DNA of 64,000 bases from Branchiostoma floridae. Lineage: Eukaryota > Chordata > Leptocardii > Amphioxiformes > Branchiostomatidae. Positions 1 to 11,300 of this stretch are shown piece by piece. Positions within the stretch are counted from its first letter, which is position 1; each line of letters opens with the position of its first letter. The translations under genes were made by a program, and so were the position numbers. The notes beneath the pieces were generated by a model. It searched no databases. It was not told the DNA's origin and saw nothing but the letters and a program-made list of their open reading frames with translations. The DNA is taken from assembly GCF_000003815.2 (NCBI RefSeq), contig NC_049986.1:10278369-10342368 (forward strand), given 5' to 3'.

Positions 1-1782
1 ATATTTAGACTATATCATGTGAACAAATGATACAGGAAACTGTGCTCAAACGTAAAATCAATAGATATCAAATGGAGGAATTGTGCCAATTTCATGATTT
101 ATCAAAGGATAACAATCTAGGGTATCACCCCCCTCCCCCCAAAAAAACTTCAAAACATGTTAAAAAAAACTACACTGGAATATCATTTCACTGTAGATTT
201 GCCATTCCTGAGCCAAACGTTGTCCCTGGGAAATAATTATAAAGAATAACATTTGGGAGAACAAATTATGCTTGCTGCTAATGGCTCCTCTTTGACACCA
301 AATACTTTTTATGGTACTATATATATAAAAAATATATACAGAACAACATAAATTATCATAATAAAACACATCCGTCTGACACCCGGTAAACTCAAATCGT
401 AAACACGACAAACGAGGATGATTCTGGAATGCAAGTTGACATTTGGATGTGCGATTTTTTTGTTTACGAAGTATCCCGCCATAAATAATTCTTTCGGCGG
501 GAAGTTATAGTATCTCGGATATTTCTTCCATGAAATTATTCTGAATTTTAAAAAAAAGCTACAAACTGAACTCATTGATGCGTTTTTCATGATTTCTAGA
601 CATAAGAAGATATTTCTGTGAGAGAATCATGTGAAGTAATACGATATTTTCAAAACACAAAATGGCGCGAAAAAAATTACGATGTCCTTTCTTTTTTTAC
701 GACTGACGTCAAAACCAAACGACAGATATTTCTGAGGGAAACTCTGCTCAAAACCTATATAAAATACACAACTGACCAAATAACACAAGCCAAAACGACA
801 ATTTTAGTCACATATATAACAACTCAGGTAAAATTTTCCGGAAACACGGTATAAATGCTGATATTTTTGGCGCGCTGACAGAAATGCTGAACAAAACCAC
901 CAAAAACAGCGAAGCCTGACAAAAAACAAGCGCAACAGAACTCAGTTTAAGTGGTGTTAATAATTCAGCTAACATTTGTCAATGGCACAGACTGTTTTTG
1001 ACTCCAAAGTTCACCCGCAAGCGAACAGAAGAGCGCCGACGTGCCAAGCGGGAAAACAAAACAAAAGCCCGCCACAACCATGCCTTCCCACACACAGCCT
1101 TCCTCCCCTCACAACCACAGACGCAACAGCGTGCTCGGCAGAAAAATTCGTCTAGCACTAAAATTATACGGCTTTGCTCGCTGTAACTTCCTACAAGACT
1201 GGTTGGAAGACTAATCTTATAGAAGACAACAACACAACGTGTAACACTCACCTGAGGTCGTCTGAGAACTGAGGAAAAAGGCGCGCATTTCGGGCTTTTC
1301 CTCAGTCGTCTCGCATTACGTGCCAACCAGCATGCCGCCCAAAACACGGTGACGTCAAGAAAAATATTGACCAATCAGATCACGTCTACTATTCTTGCCG
1401 CATAGAAATTGGACTTTGACGTAAGAGACGAGTGATGCTATTGGTTGAATTCCCCGGGGGCTATTTCCATCGAACCAGACCACGTGCACGATTGACCACG
1501 TGAGGCCATAAGGGTAACGTCCTTGCCGGTGAGAAGTTCCCTTGATGTTTTAGTAGTCTAGAATCAAATCTAAATGCTTCATTTACTCAGGACTGAGCAA
1601 AACATGAATGACAACGTTCTGTTTGCGGGTACTGCAATGTGTTGTGCACAAAACTATATGATAAATCCAGTACCCAGACTGATGTTTATACTACCCTCTG
1701 GCTCTGGTGGGTGTGTCTCTTAGACTGGGGGTGTGTCTTCGCGGTAAGCTCTTGTTAGCTGACATGTCGGATAGATTGTTCA
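1..1782. promoter_or_regulatory. Left flank with promoter-like patch, possible minus-strand first exon
   Basis: No open frame here matches a family I know. From about 600 to 1560 the DNA is richer in CpG than its surroundings. It holds TGACGTCA (CRE consensus) at 704-711 and 1350-1357, an E2F-like TTTTGGCGCG near 866, and two CACGTG E-boxes at 1481-1486 and 1497-1502. On the minus strand, CTCAG|GTGAGT at 1252/1251 is a near-perfect splice donor. A first exon running from about 1380 down to 1252, belonging to a gene that leaves the window on the left, would fit. This is inference from sites alone; no coding exon is visible in 1-950. The AT-rich part at 1561-1782 shows nothing. Confidence 0.3.
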
Positions 1783-2303
1783 GGCCACATCAAGTAAATC
1801 TTATGGATAACATTTATACGAACCGCAAAAATAATGAGATAATATATATAAACTGAGATATGCAAAAAAAGATGGGTAAAAAACAAACAAGATAGCTAAA
1901 TTAAAAAAAATAGTCGGACGGCATTATAAGATCTTACAAACGTTATGACAAGGATATTGAAGTGCGAAACTTGGTAGCACAACCATTCATTCATGTAGTC
2001 AAGATCTAGTGCACTAGCGTAATAAAAGTGACACTAGTAGTGGTAGACTAGTACCACCTACCAAGTTGGAAACTTTTGGCTTTCCTATTGGTGGTCACCA
2101 TTACAACTATCCAACCAGTTTCACTTCTATAACGTTAACTACTGTCAAAGGTACCTCGCAAGTGTCACCAGTGACCTCTACATGAACAATCATTATACTA
2201 CAACTCATTTCCCATGTTGGTACTTTCTTATCATCTTGACCGTCTTTTTTCTAAAGCAAAAATTGCGCGTTGATGTCATCCATACAATTTACCTGCTGTG
2301 GCC
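1783..2303. mobile_element. 521-bp terminal-inverted-repeat element, family A copy 1
   Basis: The ends are inverted copies of about 33 bp. The left end starts GGCCACATCAAGTAAAT with TATGGATAAC following; the right end (2270-2303) is its reverse complement, finishing GCTGTGGCC. Inside (about 2022-2177) lies a second palindrome built on GTGACACTAG and its complement. The same ends and inner palindrome recur at 17,649-18,160 and, truncated, at 34,645-34,984. No transposase frame is present, so this is a non-autonomous MITE-like element. I do not recognise the superfamily. Confidence 0.7.
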
Positions 2304-5300
2304 TTTTCAAAACACAAGTGTTTGCCCCGCGCGGTCAATGACCTATTGCCTCATCAGAGCCAGTAACTGGTTCTCTTCAGTTGTGTGCCGCACAGAATTA
2401 GCATAAGAAGTTCATAAGATAGTTAGGAACAGCCTGTTAACTTTGTTTTTAATCATGTTGGCAGCATGTTGGAAGAATAAAACAACACACGCCGTCTATG
2501 TTTATCAAAGTTTGGCGGATCTACAGACAAAAATATTTGCATGAAATTTATCAGTGCCCGAGGGCTTGGTAAATATGCACAAACGCTGCCGAGTATAAAC
2601 ACTCAAATTCCGTCTCCTCCGATTTGTCTTGCATGCATATGGGAGTTGACTCGATTTCTTGGCTTGGCGAATTGTAACGTTATAGCGTGTTGACTAGCCA
2701 AAAAGGCTGTGTTTTCCATGTTTTTTTTCGTGACTTTTGCTGGGTGGGATAAGTATACACTAACTGTCCCAGGCAAGTGAGAGTGCCGATTGGCCCGGCA
2801 AGTGTCCTATAGTTACCCTCACTTGCCTGATCGGGCAAGTAAGATCTTCATAAACTTTTAACTTTTCTCTGCCATGGCACAATGCATTGGTCAGCACAGA
2901 AAAAATAGAGCCAATGATAAAGGAGCCGTTTGCGATGGAAGTGAAAATACATAGAAAAGTGTCATCTAAATTTCGGGAAAGTGTAAAGTTGTTTCGGGCA
3001 AGTTTTATGTAGTACTTGTCCAACCGTGCTTAAATGGTATGTTTTCAACTACAAATGCTCTTGTGAGTCTGCCTTCTAGTGCTGCATGTGCCCAAGACAC
3101 AGTGGATAGGTAGCAACCAACTGCAGATATGGCCTCAAAATTCGAAAAAAGCGTTGTATCTCTCCAAGCACAGGTTGATGGGAAAATCGTGACTGCACCC
3201 TTTTCTTCTATGCCATCCTTTTTCTGGCTAGCTAACAGAAAAGTAGTAGTAGTAGAGTCATACTGTGTATTACAGCACCGTTGGGGTTATACCACCCCTC
3301 ACGGGGTGACATACCCTTTATTTTGACAGAAAAGACGGCATATAAGGAAAAGGTCACGATTTTCCCAGTCAACCTTTGCTTGGGACTACCATTCTAAGAC
3401 GACAATTTATCATCGCAAGTGAACCTGTGATGCCTAATTTGCAGCGAAGTCCTGGCTTGTGACAAGCTTTAATGGTATTTTGTGCGCATGCCTGTTTGGA
3501 AACATTTCTATCCATCAATCCATCCTCCAAAGGCCAGTGTATGTCGTCCAGTCTCAGATGAAAGAATGGAAATGCCTTTAAATGTCAGTCATTAATTTTA
3601 GCATTTCAATGTCACCTTGTCTTACAGTCAATACTCTCCTAAGGCTACACTCACTTAATTTTATGGATGCCATATTCTGGTGATCACAAATAAAGCTAAT
3701 GCAGAAGGGCAAAAAACGAAAAAAAAAACACCAACAGCAAAAGATGTTCCTTATAATCCACAGGACTAAAAATCCACACCATTCTTTTCCAGGCTTGGTT
3801 TGTCTTGCGTTCACCTCCAGTAAGACTGTGAGATAATAAGAGACAACGCCTGTTCAATAATGTTTTTATTGTTATTTAGTTTGAATGGCCTGGAGCCACA
3901 GTGCCCTTGTTTAAAGAGGGGAACAAGGGCGCTGTGGCTCCAGGCCCTGACCATGGGCCCCCTAACCAAGGAGAGCAGATACTCTGGCAAGCATAAAATT
4001 CTGATTGACTTAAGGGATGCTCTTGGGTCACATGTGGCCAGTCTTTTTATTCAAGAGCATGCAAAAATCAATGGAGATATAGATGTTATCCTTCAGTGTG
4101 TCCTTAGTTTAGAAATGATCCTGTGGGGTCCAACAAGTGTCATTGGCCTAACCTCTACCTACAAATTTATGATCTATATGTCAGTGAAAAATTATTCATT
4201 CTGGCATCAAAGTGAAAGCACTTAATAGTACTAAATACGGCCATAAGTTTTTGCCTCATAAGAACAATGAATTAATAGCCTATCATGCCTAATAAGCTGT
4301 CTCTGATATGCAAATTATGTGGGAATCTCTATATGTATGTTGTGGTACACTTTTGAGGCTAGACTTTTCCAAGTGATATAACTGATTCCTATTTTATTCC
4401 ATACAGAAACACAGACAACTTAAGTCTCATTCTGCATAACTTGCAATTTTTATTAATATGTTCCAATGTTATCAAAGGTGTTGAAATGCGAAATACATTC
4501 CCTTCATTTTCCAATCCTCCTATAGCTTGTATATCAGAGAACTGAGAAGTCTGTCCAAGAACATAACTCTATTTCTCTCTTATGTCCTTGCTATTTCCAA
4601 GTGACTTAATTCCTTTAAAACAGAAACTGTTTGTCTTTTTGTAAAACAAACAGCAACTATTTGTTTTCAACATTGACAAAACTTGTGTAACGTGAAAGTT
4701 CATCTGTATTGGTAAAAGTCATTCTGGCTGAAAGTTTAACTGTAATTTCAGACAATAAAAGTTGGACTTACCCAAATCTAATTTTAAGATCAAGGCATCA
4801 ACCATCCCTCAACAGAGACGGGGGTGCCATAGACTTTCTGCAACTTATGATCCACTGCTCACCAAGTCACATGTGCTATCTACATGATGTGATGTCACAG
4901 AAGCAGTATATTGCTTCTTCCTTGACAGAGTTGGTAAGGAAAAAATTTGGCTCCGATTTTTGTGTTCAAAATTAATGTTAAACTTTGATAACACTTTGTC
5001 TGGTTAATGGTGTACTTAAAAGTCTATAACAACAACTTCTAATAAGCTGGAATACAAATTCACTGTACTCATAAGTCGTTAACATTTATGTATGACAGTT
5101 AATACATTTTCAACAATGGTTGCTGATTTGGGAAAGTTTAACTCGATTCATTTTCAAAATTTCCAGGCCTTATTCTTAAACTACTAGTACTACTGAATAG
5201 TATGAAATTTCACATTAAATTTTATACAATATCATGTACTTTCCCATTTAGATAATACTGTTACAATTTCTGTCATAATCATCAGCTTGTAATATATTTT

Positions 5301-5349
5301 ACAAATCAACTTTACGGACTCTATTTTTTATCCAATCACACTGTTCGTA
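2304..5349. other. Intergenic DNA, no gene seen
   Basis: No frame here has a recognisable protein or a consistent exon structure. About 3080-3135 resembles the tail of a SINE, with wording shared with 63,110-63,165. A 60-bp hairpin lies at 3887-3946. About 3945-4060 resembles 53,572-53,660, making it a dispersed repeat. The rest is AT-rich. The 3' UTR of DENND10 must begin in the right-hand part, but I saw no clear AATAAA on the minus strand within 300 bp of the stop. Confidence 0.5.
3887..3946. repeat. Strong 60-bp hairpin
   Basis: The arms GGCCTGGAGCCACAG and CTGTGGCTCCAGGCC are perfect reverse complements. The pairing continues through GCCCTTGTT and AACAAGGGC with one mismatch, leaving a loop of about 10 nt. 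It may be the end of a foldback transposon or a structured transcript; nothing around it decides. Confidence 0.7.
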
Positions 5350-8300
5350 TCAGAGCTCTGCTAGTCCCTCTGCTGCTGCCAGGCTGAACAGGAAGTTCTC
5401 ATTGGCCGGCGCCATCTTTCTTTCTCTCAAGGCATCCAGGGTGATGAGGGGTTTCCCCCCTTCCTCTGCAGGGGTGGCCAACGACTTGACTTTGTTGAGC
5501 AGCTCTTTTGTTTTCACTGCAATTTCCTATGGAAGATGGAAAAATGTTATTTGGTGGGCTGACTACTCTCTCTTTGCAGCCAGGGGCAAGCAGCTCACAA
5601 TATGCGACGCAAAATCGCAAGGGTCTGGAGCAGCTGCCATTTGGCAGGTGACCTCAATACAACAGTTATTTCCCCAGGAGCGGCCATGGGACTAAAGGTT
5701 TTGACTTTTGAATTACTCACACTGGGAAGGACTCAACTACTCGTGCTTGAGGTACGGTTCTCTTCAAACACGGGACTGGTATAATGTATTGGACAATTTC
5801 CATATGAGGGACCAACACAACGAAAGCTTTGGTACTCATTTTCACCTGAGAAGAAAGCCATGAAAAGTGCCTTTCCCAAGTGCACATCACTCATCAGTGG
5901 CAAGTATTAACAAATTCGAACCCATGACTTCTGGTTTGTGAGCCAAATGCCCTGCCATTACAACACACAACCCAACCAAAAATTATGTTTGACCTAACAT
6001 TACAAACAGTATCAAACATTTTGCAGCCAGCAAAACACAGAGAGGACAACAACAAGGACACAGTCATCTTTTATGTAGGTCACAAACCCGCAGGCATACT
6101 TTATCACTGTCAAAGATAAAATACCTACCTTGTTGCTTTCACCAAATTAGCAAAGCCTGACCTTAAGGCTAGGGAAAGAATAGAAGTAGACAGACCCAAG
6201 AGGACACTGGCTGAAGGAGAGCACGGCACCTTATTTGGGAGAAGCATTTCATCTTCTGGCAGGGCTAATGACAATGAGGGGATCTTAAGACGTAAGCTCG
6301 GGGTATTAAAGGTCACCTCCTTACGGGTATTTGGGGACAAGATGGGGGTCAATGACCTTATCATCCATGAGGTCAGAGGAAAAGGCAGTTGACAACCTCA
6401 CCATAAAGGATTGCAGATGTTCAGACAGTTGATTTTCTGAGGGAAGGAGGGACGTTATACCAAAAATAAAGCAGAAAAAAGGCTAGTTCAAGGTTTTAAA
6501 GGCACATGCATAAGGTCAAAGGTGATGGCACCTAATATGTGTCTTGTTTCAATGTGTCAGGTACTGCATGGTACAGAAAACTGAGAATGGCCCATTTCGC
6601 TACAAAGGAAACTGTATGGTTAAGTACTAGTATCTGACTCCAACGTATGTCTTGAAATCCTATGTTCATGTAAACAATGCTAACAGTGCCTTAGTCTGTA
6701 ACTTTGACTGTAGAACTTGATGACCTGTATATCATCCTCTGTAGTGACCATGCACTGGCTCAATACTTTTGCTTACTAAACTGAGGATAGTGGTGAGTGT
6801 GAGTGAGTGAGTGAGTGAGTGAGTGAGTGAGCGAGTGAGCGAGTGAGTGAGTGAGTGAGGAGTGAGTGAATGAGTGAATAAGTGAGTGAATGAGTGAGGA
6901 GTGAGTGAGTGAGTGAGGAGTGAGTGAGTGAGTGAGTGACTGTGAATTCATTAATTTTTCTTGGAGTTTAATTCCACTTTAGGTGTGAATAGGAGATTTT
7001 GTCCATGATTTAAGTTTGCATATCTATAGTAAAAAAAAAAAGTACTGTAGCACAGAAACAATTTAGCTGCCAGTGGGAAGGCACCATGAAAGTTGCAAAT
7101 ATTTCAAGATTAATAGTTTTTGCTTTTTCTTGATCATGTTGATTGTATGTTTATGACAAAAAATCGAGATAGGTAGACAACACAAACATCTACTACATGT
7201 AATACTAAAGTGTAATATGTAACAATCTAAACCCTCTCTCTATATTGTCTATTTACTTTTGCATAATTTTGTGATATTGCAGAGTGATTATAAGACACAT
7301 TCTGTCTGAATCATTACCTCATTCCATGATGGTCAGACTCACCTTGATGACCTGTTGGTTCTCCATCCCATCATCCTCTGCACACTGTACCATCGCCATG
7401 GCGATATCTTTGTGGATCTTGCCCATTGCCATGGACTCTGGGAGGGGAAATGAGAGAAAAGAAGTATATCAAATGGCCTAACATCATGAAAATAAGAACT
7501 GATATAGATGTTGTTGCAAAAAGGTCAATAACAGTGGCTTTCCCAATGGTATTGTGACAGTCATACCATAGGGAACCATCCAAAATTGATTTACATTTGA
7601 GTGATATTTACCTCCATGAAATGTCATGGAGGTTATATTTAATTTTTACCCTGCGTTTGTCTGTGTGTGTGTGTGTGAGTGTGTGTGTAAACAAGATAAC
7701 TCAAGAACGGCATGATGGATTGGTTTCATACTTGGTGTGTTGGTAGGGTGTGATGAAAGCTGGAAATGATTAGATTTTGGGCCCCCTAGCGGCTTCCCTT
7801 GGTACTGCAGCGCAACCTCCGGTTTTTGCTATCTCGTGTTCTGAACATGCTATGGTCACGATTTTTGAGTGTTAGATAGCTCTCGTGCTCAGGAATAAGT
7901 GACATAAGTTTGGGCCCCCTAGCGACTGGGTTTGGGATAGCAGGGGCATTTTTGTCAAAAACTTCTGAAGAGGATAACTCAAGAAGGGAACAACGGATTT
8001 TCATGATTTTTAGTATGTAGGTACCTTAGACAATGTTGTACAAGATAAGATACTAATTATGCAAAATACAAAAGTACATTTGCATGATTTATGAGATAAT
8101 TCTTTCATAGCAGTTTTTTCAATGTATCTCTTGTCCCGGACATGATATGGTCTTGAGATTCGTGTGTTAGATAGCATGCAGTGTCATGCTAAAGTGGGGC
8201 AAGTTTCAGCCCCCTAACATTTGATTTCGGAACTGCAGGGGCGATTTTGTCAAGACATTCCAAAGAGGATAACTGCAGAAAGGATTGACGAATTGACATC

Positions 8301-11300
8301 ATTTTAGGCAGGTAGCTTAGGCAAAGACGTTTATAATGATATACATATTGTGCTAATGAGTACTTAATTTGCATAATTAATGAGGAAATTGTATAATTTC
8401 ATTGTTTTCAATAACTGGACTTCAATAAATGTAACACATGTTAATTATGATAGGTGCAATTTAATCAGATATCAAATATGGTAATGGGGAACTTATTTGC
8501 ATAATTTGTGTAAGAATTGCCAAACCTCTTTTAAATATGATCAATGATCGGAATTGTATTACTTATTGTGACATGTGTACGTTACTCTGATGAACAACAC
8601 CATGCATAAATTATGTTAATGTTAGTTAATCGCATAAAATTTACAAAAGCTCTAGATATTCATGGAGGTATGAGGTCACCGAACTCTATATAACCAGTTT
8701 CCTAGTTAGCTGTACTTGTATTGAATTGTTCTGCCAGTTACTGTATCTGCATTGCAATGCCCAGATACATTAGGAAGTGTTCACACCACACCTTTAGCGT
8801 GAGGTGCTACCGATATCTCGCCGTCCGAAAGGTTCACGAAGACGTCATACAAGTCCGCTCTACTCTCTACCATGGGGTCAGTGAACCCTGCGATGTAGTG
8901 TCCACACGACTTTAGATCCTCCAACTCCTCTTCTACAAGCTCAACATTTGTGTAGAGGATGTTCCAGTTCTGTCTGTGCCACACAAAGGCTGGGAATGCT
9001 CTGAAAATAAGATGCAAGACATTTGAAAGAAATAATTGTAGGGTGTTTTGCTCAGAACCCAGGGGTCCTGAGTTTGAATCCTGTCATGTTACCAATCTTG
9101 TACCATTGGGAAAGGTAAATTACACAACTTTCCTCACTCCACCCAGATGTAAAAATGGGTACTTGACAGTGGTTGGGGAGGTGAAAGGCAGTGGAAGGAG
9201 AGGGACAGGGCTTCTTTATCAGCTTTGACAAAAGCTCCTTGCTCTAAGGTAGAAACAGTTTAACCTGTGATGCTTGTTTTCCTGGAAACTGCATTTCTTT
9301 AACGAGTCAGTAGGTGGGACTAGATTACACTTTCAAAACATAAAAAAAATTACTACTGAAAGGCAGAAAGTTTACTTTCAACCTGCGTATACAATAGTCC
9401 ACACACCAAACTAGATCAAAATGCTTGCCTTTTTGGAAACTGCAATTCTGTAACCTATCAGTAGGTGTAGCTTAAGGTTACACTTTCAAAACACACAATG
9501 TTTTCCTAATCAAAAGTGGAAACAGTTTACATAGAACTTGATGTGCAAAAGACCAAACATAGATCAAAATGCTTGGCTTTTAGAAGCTGCACTTCTTTAA
9601 AGGGGCATTCCACTCCAGAAGGGAGTCTTGTTTTCCAATAAATAATGTGTCAATGAATACACAATCAGCCGAATTTTGTGGAATTCACCTTGGGATGAAT
9701 TACGTGATGTGTGTTTTATAAAACAATAATGACACTCACTAAACCCATGCAGACCCTACCCATGCATTCCCTATAGGCATAGACACTTTGTTTATCGTAC
9801 ATATTTTCGGAATAAATGAGGTACGCTGAGCACACCGAGAAGGCAAATTTCTCTTAAGATAGCAAAGAATACAAGAACAATACGAAATTTCTTAGCGAAC
9901 CTGAAATTAGTTTGGTAACAGGTAACCTTAACTAAAAGTTCTGCATTTTATTCAGCCATAGGATTTATTCAATTAGATGGTACTTGGGGAGTTTAGTAGA
10001 AGACTGAATGCTTTTGAGGCATGCGGAGCAAGTGGGTACTTTATCGTATAATGTGAAGTAGTATGCAGTTATCACTTCCTAAAATGAATATCTATCGGAA
10101 AATAACACTCCCGTGTGGAGTGGAATGCCCCTTTAACCACTCAGTAGGTGGGGCTTTCCAAACGGCTTACTTTACTGCATACATTGACTCAATTAGGCTA
10201 TGTTGATTACTACATGCAGTATATTTAACCCAGGACCTCAATGATTGAGGTCCTGGGTTGAATATACTAGTAATCAACATAGCCTAATTATTGCCTCTCA
10301 CAGGCCTGCACTTGACCTTTGACCTACCTGACTGTCTCTAGAAGACCGTCCAGGTGCGGATGGTAGACAACAAGTTTCTTCTTCAGGAGTATGGCTGTGT
10401 AGATGAGTATACTCTCCACTCCAAACCTGTTCACTATATCTGCAGTAGACAGTACATACCACACAGACAGAAATTTTACCACCGTCACAGATAAAAGTTG
10501 TGCAAAAGGTTTTGTGAAAGTGATCTTGAACAAGTTTTGCTTAGTAACGAACACAAAGAACAGATGAGCTATCATTCCACTGGTTATGAGAGAGACGACA
10601 CAATCCACATAATCAAATCAATGTGGCCTGATTGTCAGATTATATAAGGTCCTTACAATGTTTGTGGTCCTACCTTTGACTGACCCCGCAGCGTACGCTT
10701 TCCTTGGGTCAAACTCCTTTACCAGGAAGGTACCGTTTTCTTCGCTCTGACACGACCCCCTGGTGACGACAGCGAGATAGAACTGTAGCATGGCGGCGGG
10801 GCTGCCCGTTCTACTGTACGCCTTGCACAGGATACGGGAGAAAGTCTCGTACTTCTCAGGGTTGAAGTCCTTGGAGATGATGACTAAGGAAAAGTGCGTC
10901 ACCTAGAAAAACAGGATTACTAACTTATTAGGATTATATGCAACGTCACTCTTATGTAAATCATGTTTAGACAGTTCCTTTGGTAAGACAACACCAATAT
11001 TATATGCTTTGCATCCTTCCTAGAAGTGTGATTTATTTAGGCTCTTTATCCAATGTATCCATGCAATAACCTAAAACCATTATGCACTCCAACTTTGGCA
11101 ACAACTTGTAGCACCTTTTCAGTTTTCAATTTTGAAAAGTTCAAAAGTGCGTACTTTATTTGAGAAAATACAGTAGGTGCGCCAGAGAATAGGGTGCACC
11201 AAAAAAAAATTTTGGTTGCAAAACATGAAATAAAGTACAATGTCAGAAAAATAAACCTACAAAAATATTTGGGTAAACCGTTGCACCCACTGAAAAGGTG

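Noticed and set aside
6760..6951. Ser/His/Leu-repeat protein on the minus strand
   Set aside because: Translation of the (GAGT)n microsatellite.
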